A DNA stretch of 64,000 nt from NCBI GenBank assembly GCA_964467985.1, contig CAYXTP010000004.1, positions 248,001-312,000 on the forward strand, read 5' to 3'. The first letter of the stretch is position 1, and each line of letters starts with the position of its first letter. The DNA is from GCA-2720975 sp964467985. GTDB taxonomy: Bacteria > Planctomycetota > UBA1135 > GCA-002686595. The notes under the pieces were generated by a model. It worked only from the letters and a program-made list of their open reading frames with translations. It did no database searches and was not told where the DNA came from. The translations under genes were made by a program, and so were the position numbers. Positions 8,223 to 17,324 of this stretch are shown one piece after another.

Positions 8223-8312
8223 TGGCGGAGAGGGAGGGATTTGAACCCCCGGTGCCCCGAAGGACACGCTGGTTTTCGAAACCAGTCCATTCAGCCACTC
8301 TGGCACCTCTCC
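8223..8312 (-). tRNA. tRNA-Ser (anticodon CGA)
   Basis: Second class II serine tRNA, 73 bases upstream of the GGA one, with the same GGAGAGG/CCTCTCC acceptor stem and the same discriminator G. The anticodon stem-loop CTGGTTTCGAAAACCAG gives CGA, decoding UCG. CCA is encoded (8225-8223). The variable arm CGTGTCCTTCGGGGCACC is long, as expected for Ser. The near-identical acceptor and T arms suggest the pair arose by duplication or share SerRS identity elements. Confidence 0.96.
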
Positions 8313-8399
8313 TGTGTTCGTGTTTGTCGATCGGCCAACTGCGCCCAACGGCTGGCGCTCACCGGGCCGCAGCCTGCGCGGCGCAGAAGAGCTGCAGCC

Positions 8400-8921
8400 T
8401 CAATCACCCTTGGCCGCATCTTCGCCAAGCGGACTGGCCTGCGATTCGGCCTTGGCCTGAGCGCGTTTGTCTGCGAAGAAGGACTTCAGCAGGTGTCGCG
8501 CGGGCTCGGCCAATAAGCCCTCTTGCACCTGGGCACGATGGTTCATGCGCGAGTCGGTCAAGACCTCGGCCAGAGACGCACAGGCCCCGAATTTTGGGTC
8601 GCGCACGGCCCAGATTACGCGCGCCACGCGGGCGTGGGAAAGGGCTCCAGCACACATGAAGCACGGTTCAAGGGTCGTGTAGACCGTGGCACCCGGGAGG
8701 CGTGGCTCGTTCCTGAGGGCCGTAGCCTGCTGCAGTGCGAGTAGCTCCGCATGGGCCAGGGGGCTGGCTTGGGCGCGCACCTCATTGTGGCCGCGTCCGA
8801 TCACCTGCCCATCCAGAACGATCACGGCCCCCACGGGAACCTCGTCCTGCTCCCTGGCTAGGCGAGCCTCCTCCAAGGCCAACTGCATGAAGTGCAGGTC
8901 TTGCTCGGAAGGATCATCCAT
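8400..8921 (-). CDS. tadA: tRNA-specific adenosine deaminase
   Basis: A 173-residue TadA of the cytidine/deoxycytidylate deaminase fold. Zinc ligand and catalytic Glu are in HAEL (His57, Glu59), and the second zinc motif PCFMCAGAL carries Cys87 and Cys90. TadA converts A34 of tRNA-Arg(ACG) to inosine so that one tRNA reads CGU, CGC and CGA. I chose the ATG at 8921 (MDDPSEQDLHFMQLAL). The in-frame extension to 9179 would translate through the tRNA-Arg gene. A GGGGGAG just upstream may act as the ribosome site but can also pair with the adjacent TCCCCC. The C-terminal ~25 residues are an Ala/Lys/Gln-rich extension. Confidence 0.95.
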   Translation of the reverse strand: MDDPSEQDLHFMQLALEEARLAREQDEVPVGAVIVLDGQVIGRGHNEVRAQASPLAHAELLALQQATALRNEPRLPGATVYTTLEPCFMCAGALSHARVARVIWAVRDPKFGACASLAEVLTDSRMNHRAQVQEGLLAEPARHLLKSFFADKRAQAKAESQASPLGEDAAKGD

Positions 8922-9108
8922 GGGGGAAACTCCCCCATTCGCGTTTTCAAGGCCGGACTTGGAAGCGGGCCCCTGGGGAGCCCTCACCGGAGTTGCCCCG
9001 GAACTGTCCTGGGGGAGGAGGGACGCTCCCTGTGGAGCATCCAGCGGGAGACAAATTAATAAAGGGGGTGCGGAGTCGCAGGCCAGGCGGGCCCGGCGAC
9101 ACATTGGC

Positions 9109-9185
9109 TGGTACACCCGACAGGATTCGAACCTGTAACCTCCTGATCCGTAGTCAGGTGCTCTATCCAGTTGAGCCACGGGTGC
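9109..9185 (-). tRNA. tRNA-Arg (anticodon ACG)
   Basis: The cloverleaf folds cleanly. The acceptor GCACCCG (9185-9179) pairs with CGGGTGT (9119-9113, one G-U pair), the anticodon stem-loop is CCTGACTACGGATCAGG, and the T arm CAGGTTCGAATCCTG. The anticodon is ACG, with discriminator A and encoded CCA (9111-9109). This is the only tRNA bacterial TadA normally edits, and it sits 187 bases upstream of tadA on the same strand. The intervening 8922-9108 holds nothing else recognisable. Confidence 0.97.
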
Positions 9186-9299
9186 GCGGGCGGGAGGTTG
9201 TACTCGGCAGCCCCAGACCTGTCAACAAGGGCAACCTGCGCGCGAGTTGCTCGCAAACTCGGCATGGAAAGGGCCCACTCTGGCGCGTATTCTGGGCAA

Positions 9300-10316
9300 A
9301 TGGCCGCCAGCTCTACTCCCCTGCATTTCATCCGCCTTGAGGACCTGGCTGACCGGCAGGTCGAGGACATTTTGGATCTCTCGGAGCGCATGAAACGCGG
9401 CACATCGCGGGAGGAACTGGCCAATCACACGATCGGCCTGCTGTTCTTCCGCGGCTCCCTGCGCACGCGTACTTCTCTGGTGGCCGCTGTCCACCAACTG
9501 GGCGGGCATACCGTGAATCTGACGGCCGCCTCGGATTTTTGGGAGCTCGAGGCACGCGACGGAACGATCATGGATGGAGCTGCGCCGGAGCACATTCGAG
9601 ACGCGGCTGCGGTGATGTCCAAGTACGTCTCTGCCCTGGCAATCCGCCCTGAGCAGGGAGGCCAGTCTTGGGCTGTGGACCGGCAAGAGATGAGCATCCA
9701 AGCCTGGGCCGCCCACTCGCGGGTGCCCGTCATCAATATGGAGAGTTGTCTTTGGCACCCGCTGCAGGCGCTCGCTGATCTGCTCACCCTGCGGGAATCG
9801 CTGGGCAGCCTACCGGGCAACAAACTTGCGATCGTCTGGACACGTTCACCCCAGCCGGGCAGCTCGTCCGTGGTCAACTCAGTCCTGCACGGCGCATTGC
9901 GTTCGGGCATGAACGTCTCCATCGCCCACCCACCCGGATTCGATCTCGACGACGCCGTGCTCGATTCGGCGCGCAGTTCCGCGACGCAACGCGGGGTCGA
10001 ACTGGAGACGGGTCTATCCATGGAAGAGGCCACCGAAGGAGCGCATGTGGTTTACGCACGCTCTTGGCAATCCTTGGAGAGCTACGGCAACGCCACTCTG
10101 GCCGCCAGCCAGGTGGCCCGCGCGGGCTCCTGGACCCTCGACGAGCCCATGATGGCGCGCGGTGAACAAACCCGACTCATGCACCCCATGCCCGTGCGCC
10201 GCAACCTGGAAGTGACCGACGAGGTTCTTGATGGCCCGCGCAGCCTGATCCTGGCCCAGGCCGAGAACCGCCTGCACACCCAGAAAGGACTGCTCTCACT
10301 GCTTCTTCGTCAATAG
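9300..10316 (+). CDS. argF': N-acetyl/N-succinylornithine carbamoyltransferase-like
   Basis: A 338-residue member of the aspartate/ornithine carbamoyltransferase superfamily. The carbamoyl-phosphate loop is SLRTRTS (53-59), and the second site NMESCLWHPLQALADLL has Glu148 and HPLQ at 153-156. The C-terminal block HPMPVRRNLEVTDEVLDGP (295-313) followed by AENRLHTQKGLL is the pattern of acetylornithine (Xanthomonas) and succinylornithine (Bacteroides) carbamoyltransferases, not plain ArgF. This implies arginine synthesis through acylated citrulline. Where ornithine-type enzymes have HCLP this one has HPMP. Which acyl group it uses cannot be told here. The start at 9300 fits family length; an ATG at 9264 is an alternative. 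It precedes dnaE by 77 bases. Confidence 0.82.
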   Translation: MAASSTPLHFIRLEDLADRQVEDILDLSERMKRGTSREELANHTIGLLFFRGSLRTRTSLVAAVHQLGGHTVNLTAASDFWELEARDGTIMDGAAPEHIRDAAAVMSKYVSALAIRPEQGGQSWAVDRQEMSIQAWAAHSRVPVINMESCLWHPLQALADLLTLRESLGSLPGNKLAIVWTRSPQPGSSSVVNSVLHGALRSGMNVSIAHPPGFDLDDAVLDSARSSATQRGVELETGLSMEEATEGAHVVYARSWQSLESYGNATLAASQVARAGSWTLDEPMMARGEQTRLMHPMPVRRNLEVTDEVLDGPRSLILAQAENRLHTQKGLLSLLLRQ

Positions 10317-10393
10317 AGCCCAGGACTGCAGCCCCAGTCGCAACGAACTCAGAGCCCCCCCCCAATTCCCGCCGCAGGTTTCTGCCCCCCACC

Positions 10394-13300
10394 ATGGTCC
10401 GCCCGGAATTCGTCCATCTCCACGTCCACTCCGAGTACAGCCTGCTGGACGGGGCCAACCGCATTCCCAAGCTCGTGGAGGCCTGCAAGGCCGACGGCCA
10501 GACGGCACTGGCCCTGACCGACCACGGCAATATGTTCGGCGCCGTTGAACTCTACAAGTCCTGCAAGGCAGGCGGCATCAAGCCCTTGATCGGCTGCGAG
10601 GTCTACATCGCCGACCGCTCGATGCATGAGGGACACAACAAGCGCAAGGGCAACGGCTACAGCCACTTGACGTTGTTGGCGCGCAACAAGCAGGGCTACC
10701 AGAACTTGCTCAAGCTTGCGTCGGCGGCCTACATCGATGGGCTGCATACGCGGCCGCGCATCGACTGGGAGCTCCTCGATCAACACGCGGCGGGCATCAA
10801 CTGTTTGTCTGGATGCCTGGGTGGGCGCATCAACCAGCTCTTCTTGAAGGGTAAGGAGGCTGAAGCCGAACAGCTGGCCTCGCACCTCTCGGACCTCTTT
10901 GGACCCGAACACTTCTGGCTCGAACTGCAACGCAACGGTATCGACGACCAGAACACGGTCAATGAAGCCCTGGTGCGACTGAAGGACAGGCTGCGCATCC
11001 CGCTGGTGGCGACTAATGATATCCACTACCTGCGTCATGAAGATTGTGTGGCGCAAGACATCCTGTTGTGTATCAACACGGGGGCCAAGCGCGACGACAA
11101 GGAGCGCTTCCGGTTTGAAACCGAAGACCTTTTCTTCCGCTCGCGAGAGGAGATGGGACACCTGTTCCGCGACCTACCCGAAACCGTAACGGCCAGCATG
11201 GACGTCGCGGAGCAAGTGGATGTGGAACTGGAATTGGGCAAGTACCACGTCCCTGAATTCGAGACGGATACCGACGAGAGTGCTGACCAGCTCTTTGACC
11301 GCCTGCTGGAAGAACGTCTACATGCCATCTATGGCGACACTCACCAATTAGCCCGCGAGCGATTGGAACACGAGAAGAAAGTGATCCGCGATCTGGGCTT
11401 CGTGTCTTATTTCCTGATCGTCTGGGACCTGGTGCGCTGGGCCCGCGAACACGACATCCCCGTGGGCCCGGGCCGAGGCTCGGCCGCTGGCTCGATCGTC
11501 TCTTTCCTGCTCGACATCACGCGCCTGGATCCTCTCGAGTACGACCTGCTGTTCGAGCGCTTCTTGAATTCGAGTCGCGTGTCGATGCCTGATATCGACA
11601 TCGATTTCTGCAAGGAAGGTCGGGAGCGCGTCATCCAATACACGCGCGACAAATACGGTCAGGACAATGTCACCCAAATCGTGACCTTTGGGACCATGGC
11701 CTCGCGCACGGTCGTGCGTGATGTGGCGCGAGTTCTCGACATCCCCCTGCGGGACGTCGATCGCGTAGCCAAGAAGATCCCAGCCGGTCCCGGTGCCCCC
11801 CCCCTAAGTGAAGCGCTTGAACTCGACGCGGATCTCCAAGCCCAGCGCGACTCAGACGAGCTGTGGTCGGATCTGTTCAAGTACTCGGTCGAATTGGAGG
11901 GCTCTGTGCGGCATGTATCCACGCACGCGGCGGGGGTAGTGATCACGCCCCGGCCAACCGTGGAGTTCGTGCCCTTGGCCCGCAACGGCGAGGACATCAC
12001 GACTCAGTACGCCGCGCCCGAACTGGAAGAACTGGGCCTGCTGAAGATGGACTACCTCGGGCTGCGCACCCTGACCATCATCCAGCGCTGCCTGGACAAC
12101 ATCCGGGCCATGGGTGACAAGGTGCCCGACATCGAGAACCTGCCCGCTGGAGATGAGGCCACCTACAAGCTGCTCGTCAGCGGAGACACACTGGGCGTTT
12201 TCCAGTTGGAATCCGAAGGCATGCGCAAGCTTCTCGCGCGCCTTCAGCCGGATTGCTTCGAGGACCTCATCGCCGTGCTGGCCCTCTACCGGCCGGGGCC
12301 GTTGGAATCCGGCATGGTCGACATGTTCTGCGACCGCAAGCACGGCAAGGAACCCATCACCTATCCGCACGAGAGCCTAGAGAAGATCTTGTCGGGAACT
12401 TACGGCTGTATCGTGTACCAAGAACAGGTCATGCTGGCCTCGGTGGACTTGGGTGGCTTTTCGCTCAACGACGCGGACAACCTGCGCAAGGCCATGGGCA
12501 AGAAGAAGCCCGAGATCATGCAGGCCTTTTCCTCCCAGTTCGTGGAGGGCGCGGTGCAGGCGGGCTGCGAGCGGAGGGCAGCCGAGGACACCTGGGAAAC
12601 GATCGTCAAGTTCGGGGGCTACGGGTTCAACAAGTCGCACTCTGCGGCCTACGCGCTGATCACCTATCAGACGGCGTTCCTGAAGGCGAATTTCCGCACG
12701 GCATTCATGGCCGCCAACCTCTCGTGCGAAATGGGCGATTCGGACAAGGTCAAGAGTCTGGTCGACGACTGCAGCCGTGCGTCGATCGAGATTACGCCGC
12801 CCGACATGCTCCACTCCCTTTGGGAATTCCGCCCTGAGGATGGTCGCACCATTCGTTTTGGACTGGGCGCGATCAAGGGAGTGGGATCCAAGGCCGTCGT
12901 GGCTATGGTCGCCGGGCGCGAGGCCTGGGAGCAGGCCCATCCGGGTGAGAATGGGACCGCCATGGGCTTGCACGAGCTGTGCTCCCTCGTCGACCCCTCC
13001 GGTGCAGGCAAGATTGCGTGGGAAGCGGTCATCCGGGCCGGGTCGTTCGACTACACCGGCTACAACCGCGGGGCCATTGCCGCCGCCCTCGAAGGGGCGA
13101 TGTCCGAAGCTGCGGGTGCTGCCGCCGACCGCCGCTCGGGTCAGATGTCCATGTTGGAGGCCTTCGGAGACCCACAGGAGAGCGAAGCCGATGCCGGTCA
13201 ACAAGATTGCATCGATGAGCGCCTCGCCTGGGATCGGCACGACACCCTGGGCGCTGAGTTTGAGGTCCTGGGGTTCTACCTCTCCGGTCATCCCCTGGAA

Positions 13301-13879
13301 GAACGCGCGGGCCTCGTTTCACTGCTCTCCACCTGCCCCTCGGTGAACCTGGACCGCTACGAGGACGGCAGCCTGGTGATGCTGGCCGGCTTGGTCTTGC
13401 AGGCGGCAGTGGTGCCCATTCGCAATGGGAGAATGGCTGGACAGAAGATGGCCCGCTTCCGATTGGAAGACCTCAAGGGCAGTGTCGCCGTCACGGCCTT
13501 CCCTCGCACTCTCGAGAAGTACAAGGATCTCGTGGAAGACGGTCGCACGGTGCTCGCCAAAGCCAAGGTGGAGAACCGCGGCGACGAGTCGTCCTTGATC
13601 CTTGAGGAGCTCATCCCCATCGACGAAGCCCTCACCCGCTTTCAGGGCAGCCTGCAAATCGCCCTGGGCCCAGAGGACGCTGGCCTATTGGACCGCCTGC
13701 GCGCCTGTCTGGGGTCCCACTCCGGATCTATCCCCGTGCAATTCCAGGTACAGGGCAACGACGGCAGCCTGCGGCGCGTGCGCCTGCCCCGTGAATCTGC
13801 GGTGGAACTCGACCAAGACCTCGTCTTAGGGCTGCAAGAGATCCTGGGCAACGAACGCTTGGCCCTGGTCAAGAGCTAG
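10394..13879 (+). CDS. dnaE: DNA polymerase III subunit alpha
   Basis: A 1161-residue replicative polymerase of the DnaE1 type. The PHP domain opens with HLHVHSEYSLLDG (His10, His12). The catalytic palm triad starts at PDIDIDF (Asp400, Asp402), and GPGRGSAAGS lies just before it. The helix-hairpin-helix and an OB-fold (LVMLAGLVLQAAVV, about residue 995) are near the C-terminus. No 3'-5' exonuclease is inserted, so proofreading must come from a separate subunit. It converges on rplQ with only 25 bases between the stops. A small palindrome GCTAGG...CCTAGC in that gap (about 13875-13893) lacks a T tract. Confidence 0.97.
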   Translation: MVRPEFVHLHVHSEYSLLDGANRIPKLVEACKADGQTALALTDHGNMFGAVELYKSCKAGGIKPLIGCEVYIADRSMHEGHNKRKGNGYSHLTLLARNKQGYQNLLKLASAAYIDGLHTRPRIDWELLDQHAAGINCLSGCLGGRINQLFLKGKEAEAEQLASHLSDLFGPEHFWLELQRNGIDDQNTVNEALVRLKDRLRIPLVATNDIHYLRHEDCVAQDILLCINTGAKRDDKERFRFETEDLFFRSREEMGHLFRDLPETVTASMDVAEQVDVELELGKYHVPEFETDTDESADQLFDRLLEERLHAIYGDTHQLARERLEHEKKVIRDLGFVSYFLIVWDLVRWAREHDIPVGPGRGSAAGSIVSFLLDITRLDPLEYDLLFERFLNSSRVSMPDIDIDFCKEGRERVIQYTRDKYGQDNVTQIVTFGTMASRTVVRDVARVLDIPLRDVDRVAKKIPAGPGAPPLSEALELDADLQAQRDSDELWSDLFKYSVELEGSVRHVSTHAAGVVITPRPTVEFVPLARNGEDITTQYAAPELEELGLLKMDYLGLRTLTIIQRCLDNIRAMGDKVPDIENLPAGDEATYKLLVSGDTLGVFQLESEGMRKLLARLQPDCFEDLIAVLALYRPGPLESGMVDMFCDRKHGKEPITYPHESLEKILSGTYGCIVYQEQVMLASVDLGGFSLNDADNLRKAMGKKKPEIMQAFSSQFVEGAVQAGCERRAAEDTWETIVKFGGYGFNKSHSAAYALITYQTAFLKANFRTAFMAANLSCEMGDSDKVKSLVDDCSRASIEITPPDMLHSLWEFRPEDGRTIRFGLGAIKGVGSKAVVAMVAGREAWEQAHPGENGTAMGLHELCSLVDPSGAGKIAWEAVIRAGSFDYTGYNRGAIAAALEGAMSEAAGAAADRRSGQMSMLEAFGDPQESEADAGQQDCIDERLAWDRHDTLGAEFEVLGFYLSGHPLEERAGLVSLLSTCPSVNLDRYEDGSLVMLAGLVLQAAVVPIRNGRMAGQKMARFRLEDLKGSVAVTAFPRTLEKYKDLVEDGRTVLAKAKVENRGDESSLILEELIPIDEALTRFQGSLQIALGPEDAGLLDRLRACLGSHSGSIPVQFQVQGNDGSLRRVRLPRESAVELDQDLVLGLQEILGNERLALVKS

Positions 13880-13904
13880 GCAGAACCCCTAGCCCTCAGC
13901 TGCG

Positions 13905-14294
13905 CTACTCAGCGGATGCCGTCTCTTCTGAAGAGCTGCGCACCACGAATTCGAGAATCGCGCGCTCGCCACCATCACCCAGTCGGCGCTTGGCCAGTTT
14001 CAGAATGCGGCAGTAGCCACCCGGACGCTCCAGGAAGCGCGGTCCAAGCACATCAAATAGCTTCTGTGTCGCTTCCTTGTCCCGGAGCTTCGAAAAGGCC
14101 CGCCGCCGGTTGTGTTGGCTAGGGTCCTTGGCCAGGGTGATGAGCTTCTCCACGAAAGGCTTGATGGCCTTGGCCTTGGGAAGAGTGGTGATGATTCGCT
14201 CGTGCTCGATCACCGAGACGGCCATATTGCGGGTCATGGCAATACGGTGGCTGGTGGTCCGGCCGAGCTTGAAACCTGCTACGCGATGTCGCAT
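13905..14294 (-). CDS. rplQ: 50S ribosomal protein L17
   Basis: A 129-residue L17, last gene of the alpha operon and of the whole ribosomal superblock. The N-terminus [20 protein letters not shown] and the internal [18 protein letters not shown] are diagnostic. L17 lies near the exit of the peptide tunnel on the 50S subunit. The tail after about residue 115 is Ser/Glu-rich. It sits 96 bases after rpoA, a longer spacing than most neighbours. Confidence 0.97.
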   Translation of the reverse strand: MRHRVAGFKLGRTTSHRIAMTRNMAVSVIEHERIITTLPKAKAIKPFVEKLITLAKDPSQHNRRRAFSKLRDKEATQKLFDVLGPRFLERPGGYCRILKLAKRRLGDGGERAILEFVVRSSSEETASAE

Positions 14295-14390
14295 CGAACT
14301 GTTCGGAGTGGGGCATTCCTCGGCAAGCTCTTGCTGCCGAGAGGGGATTTGGTTCTGGGAGGGCCAATCTGGGGTTCTTGCCGGCCTAGG

Positions 14391-15386
14391 TCAGTCGACC
14401 ACAGCCATGCCGAGGCGCAGACCCCGGTCAGCCAGTTTAGCTCGAATCTCCTGCAAGCTGGTCTTGCCGAGGTTCTTGAGAGTCATCACGTCGGCTTCCG
14501 ACATGGAGACGAGGTCCCGCATCGTGTGCATGTTTGCGCTGTCGAGACAGTTGCGCGCGCGCACCGAGAGTTCCAAGTCAGAGAGCGGCGCGGAGAGGAT
14601 ACCGGTTAGCTCGTCGCTCTCCCGGTTGACTTCATTGAACTCGGACTCGGCGGGCGTCTCCAGAAGGGGGGATGCATCTGAGCTTGCCGACTCCAGAACG
14701 AATGGGTTCAGGTGCTTGCGGTAGATCTTGGCTCCTTCGGTGAGAGCCATCTCCGGGCCAACGGTTCCGTCCGTCCAGATCTCGAGCACCAGGCGCTCGT
14801 AGTTCGTGAACTTGCCCACGCGCGTGGCCTCAATCGAGTACCGCACGCGCTGTACCGGCGAGTAGATCGCGTCCACGGGGATGGTCCCCAGGCCGTGCTC
14901 TTCCTTGCGGTTCTCTTCGGAGGGCACGTAGCCGCGTCCCTTGGAGACATCCAACTCGACCACGAAGTCGCGATCCATGGTCAACGTGCACAGGTGCAGT
15001 TCGGGGTTGGCGACTTCACCGTCACCTTCGACTTCCACATCGGCGCCCGTAACGTCTCCTTCTTCGCCTTTGTTGATGCGGCAAATGATGGGACCGTCCC
15101 CTTCAAAATTCACCCGCAGGCGTTTGATGTTGAGGATGATCTCGGCCACATCCTCATAGACTCCCTCGAGGGAATCGTACTCGTGGGAGGCACCGTCGAT
15201 GCGAACGGCCGTCACCGCGGCCCCCTCGATGGAGGACAACAGGACACGCCGCAGGCCATTGCCGATGGTGTGCCCAAAGCCTCTTTCAAAGGGCTCGATC
15301 ACAAAGCGGCCGTGTTCCCCGGTCAGGGTGTCCGCGTCAGGCTGCACATTGTTGGGCAGCTCAAAATTACGCCAGCGAATTCTCAT
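14391..15386 (-). CDS. rpoA: RNA polymerase subunit alpha
   Basis: A 331-residue alpha subunit. The N-terminal dimerisation domain has FERGFGHTIGNGLRRVLLSS, followed by a flexible linker (about 235-260). The C-terminal DNA-binding domain reads ELSVRARNCLDSAN and then LKNLGKTSLQEI, the helix-hairpin-helix that contacts UP elements. It assembles the polymerase core with RpoB and RpoC encoded at 33.7-42 kb. It lies between rpsD and rplQ as in most bacteria, 21 bases downstream of rpsD. Confidence 0.97.
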   Translation of the reverse strand: MRIRWRNFELPNNVQPDADTLTGEHGRFVIEPFERGFGHTIGNGLRRVLLSSIEGAAVTAVRIDGASHEYDSLEGVYEDVAEIILNIKRLRVNFEGDGPIICRINKGEEGDVTGADVEVEGDGEVANPELHLCTLTMDRDFVVELDVSKGRGYVPSEENRKEEHGLGTIPVDAIYSPVQRVRYSIEATRVGKFTNYERLVLEIWTDGTVGPEMALTEGAKIYRKHLNPFVLESASSDASPLLETPAESEFNEVNRESDELTGILSAPLSDLELSVRARNCLDSANMHTMRDLVSMSEADVMTLKNLGKTSLQEIRAKLADRGLRLGMAVVD

Positions 15387-15407
15387 GACTAGTACTCCTC
15401 TAATTGC

Positions 15408-16037
15408 CTACTTGGAGCAGAGCTCGACAATGAGCTGTTCTTGAATGGGGAACTGGAAATCGGTTCGGTTCGGGAGGGCGTTAACCGTGATGGACATGGT
15501 GTCCGCACTGACATCCATCCAGCCGGGGACGACGCCCCCACTGGTGACGTTGAGGGCCTCGGAGACGAATTTCTTCGTGTTCTCCTTGGCCCGCGGGGCG
15601 ATGACATCGCCCGGCCTAACTTGATACGAGGGAATGGTGCAGCGCTTGCCATTCACCGTGTAGTGGCCATGGTTGACCATCTGACGGGCCTGCGGAAGGG
15701 TCAGGGCGAACCCGGCGGAGAGCACGACATTGTCCATCCGGCGCGTGAGAATCTGCAGCAGATTCTCGCCCGTGTTGCCCTTGAGGCGATCCGCCTCACG
15801 GAAGTACAGCATGAACTGACGCTCGAGCACACCGAAGATGCGCTTGAGCTTTTGCTTCTCGCGCAGGCGTACGCCGTACTCGGTGATCTTGCGGCGACTC
15901 TGAGCGTGCACTCCGGGCGGATAGTCCCGGCGCTGGAGCACGGCAACCTTGCCGCTGGATGTGTTCTGCCCCAGGAAGAAGAGATTCATCCCCTCCCGGC
16001 GACATTGTTTGACCTTGGGTCCTGTGTAGCGTGCCAT
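15408..16037 (-). CDS. rpsD: 30S ribosomal protein S4
   Basis: A 209-residue S4, a primary 16S rRNA-binding protein that nucleates the 5' domain. It has MARYTGPKVKQCRREG at the start and the S4 RNA-binding fold VLSAGFALTLPQARQMVNHG in the middle. The N-terminus lacks the four-cysteine zinc finger, so it is the zinc-free (C-) type. In Gammaproteobacteria S4 represses the alpha operon; no equivalent structure was identified here. Confidence 0.97.
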   Translation of the reverse strand: MARYTGPKVKQCRREGMNLFFLGQNTSSGKVAVLQRRDYPPGVHAQSRRKITEYGVRLREKQKLKRIFGVLERQFMLYFREADRLKGNTGENLLQILTRRMDNVVLSAGFALTLPQARQMVNHGHYTVNGKRCTIPSYQVRPGDVIAPRAKENTKKFVSEALNVTSGGVVPGWMDVSADTMSITVNALPNRTDFQFPIQEQLIVELCSK

Positions 16038-16138
16038 CTAGTGGTGTCCGTCTGACGGGTGTCTGTGATGCGGGGGCTGGTTGTTGTGTGGGACTGCGGG
16101 GGAGATGGGTGCACTCGGGCCGAGGCCCCATCCGATTC

Positions 16139-16519
16139 CTAGACGCGACGCCGCTTCTTCGCGCGGCAACCGTTGTGAGGCAGGGGGGTCACATCTTCGA
16201 TCAACGTGATGCGCAGGCCCGAGTTGGCCAGGGCGCGCACGGCGGACTCGCGGCCCGATCCGGCGCCTTTGACGCGCACTTCGATTTCCTTCAGGCCGTG
16301 GCGCTGAGCTTCCTGGGAAGCCCGATCTGCAGCACGTTGGGCGGCGAAGGGCGTACTCTTGCGAGTGCCCTTGAAGCCACAAGCTCCGGCGGTGCCCCAG
16401 CTGATGGTGTCGCCACCCATTGAGGTGAGCGTGATGTGGGTATTGTTGAACGTCGCGCGCACGTGGGCGATGCCCTTGGCGATGTTCTTCTTCTGCTTGC
16501 GCTTGGTTGACTTAGCCAT
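16139..16519 (-). CDS. rpsK: 30S ribosomal protein S11
   Basis: A 126-residue S11. The core [15 protein letters not shown] and the C-terminal [18 protein letters not shown] are standard. S11 lines the platform near the mRNA exit with S18 and S21. The Lys-rich N-terminus is slightly short. It starts 1 base after the rpsM stop, so the two are probably coupled. Confidence 0.97.
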   Translation of the reverse strand: MAKSTKRKQKKNIAKGIAHVRATFNNTHITLTSMGGDTISWGTAGACGFKGTRKSTPFAAQRAADRASQEAQRHGLKEIEVRVKGAGSGRESAVRALANSGLRITLIEDVTPLPHNGCRAKKRRRV

Positions 16520-16520
16520 G

Positions 16521-16904
16521 TTACTTCATCCCCTTGACCGACTTCTTGCCGGCAACGGTCTTCTTGGCGCCCTTGCGGGAGCGTGCATTGGTACGGGTGC
16601 GTTGCCCACGAACGGGCAGACTGCGACGGTGGCGCAGACCCCGGTAGCAGTTGATGTCCCGCAGGCGTGAAATCGCGGCTGCGGATTCGCGTCGCAGCTG
16701 GCCCTCTACCGAGTACTCCTTCTGCAGGTGCTTGGCGAGGGTGGTGACTTGCTCCTCGGTCAGATCGCTGGCCTTCATGGCCGGATCCAGACCCAGGTCC
16801 GCGCACACCTTCGTCGCGGTCTTGCGACCCACACCGAAGATGTAGGTCAGCGCAATATCCATGCGCTTGTTGTTCGGGATGTCTACGCCAACTACACGTG
16901 CCAT
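16521..16904 (-). CDS. rpsM: 30S ribosomal protein S13
   Basis: A 127-residue S13, a head protein contacting the P-site tRNA and the 50S subunit. The start is [20 protein letters not shown] at 16904. The helix-hairpin-helix [12 protein letters not shown] and the conserved [18 protein letters not shown] are present. The upstream in-frame extension to 17033 overlaps rpmJ and was rejected. The C-terminal tail [17 protein letters not shown] is basic as usual. Confidence 0.97.
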   Translation of the reverse strand: MARVVGVDIPNNKRMDIALTYIFGVGRKTATKVCADLGLDPAMKASDLTEEQVTTLAKHLQKEYSVEGQLRRESAAAISRLRDINCYRGLRHRRSLPVRGQRTRTNARSRKGAKKTVAGKKSVKGMK

Positions 16905-16944
16905 ACTTAGAGTTCTCCGGTGGAGGCTTGGGTGACTTGCACTG

Positions 16945-17064
16945 TTATTTACCCTGCCGCTGCTTGTGTCGGGGATCGGCCTTACAAATGACGCGCACAA
17001 CACCTCGTCGCTTGACGATCTTGCATTGGGCACACATGCGTCTCACGCTACTACGAACCTTCAT
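16945..17064 (-). CDS. rpmJ: 50S ribosomal protein L36
   Basis: A 39-residue L36, found by translating the gap between infA and rpsM by hand. It starts [19 protein letters not shown] and keeps the zinc ligands Cys11, Cys14, Cys27 and His33. Its ATG overlaps the infA TAA by one base (TAATG). The infA-rpmJ-rpsM order is the usual bacterial one. It is one residue longer than the common 37-38. Confidence 0.96.
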   Translation of the reverse strand: MKVRSSVRRMCAQCKIVKRRGVVRVICKADPRHKQRQGK

Positions 17065-17324
17065 TACCTTCTCCGTCTCCGGCGTCCGCCGGTTCGCTTG
17101 CGCCGCTCGCCGCGGCAGGTGATACGCCCTTTGGTGAGGTCGTAGGGCGACATTTCGACCGTGATCTTGTCTCCGGGGAGGATGCGGATGTAGTGCATGC
17201 GCATCTTCCCACTCACGTGAGCCAGGATTTCGTGTCCCGACTCCAGTTTGGCCCGGAAGCGGGCATTGGGCAGGGCTTCAGTCACGATCGCCTCGACGGT
17301 GATCGGTTCTTCCTTGGCCATCAT
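17064..17324 (-). CDS. infA: Translation initiation factor IF-1
   Basis: An 86-residue IF-1, a single OB-fold that blocks the A site during initiation. It has [19 protein letters not shown] and the conserved [24 protein letters not shown] basic tail ([13 protein letters not shown]) makes it longer than the usual 72 residues. Two in-frame ATGs overlap the adk stop; 17324 is preferred because GGAGG lies 7 bases upstream, while 17321 is equally possible. Confidence 0.96.
   Translation of the reverse strand: MMAKEEPITVEAIVTEALPNARFRAKLESGHEILAHVSGKMRMHYIRILPGDKITVEMSPYDLTKGRITCRGERRKRTGGRRRRRR

Noticed and set aside
8922..9179. In-frame N-terminal extension of tadA
   Set aside because: It would translate through tRNA-Arg(ACG), and TadA similarity begins only at 8921.
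13875..13893. Palindrome between dnaE and rplQ as a two-way terminator
   Set aside because: The stem is only 6 bp and no T tract follows on either strand.
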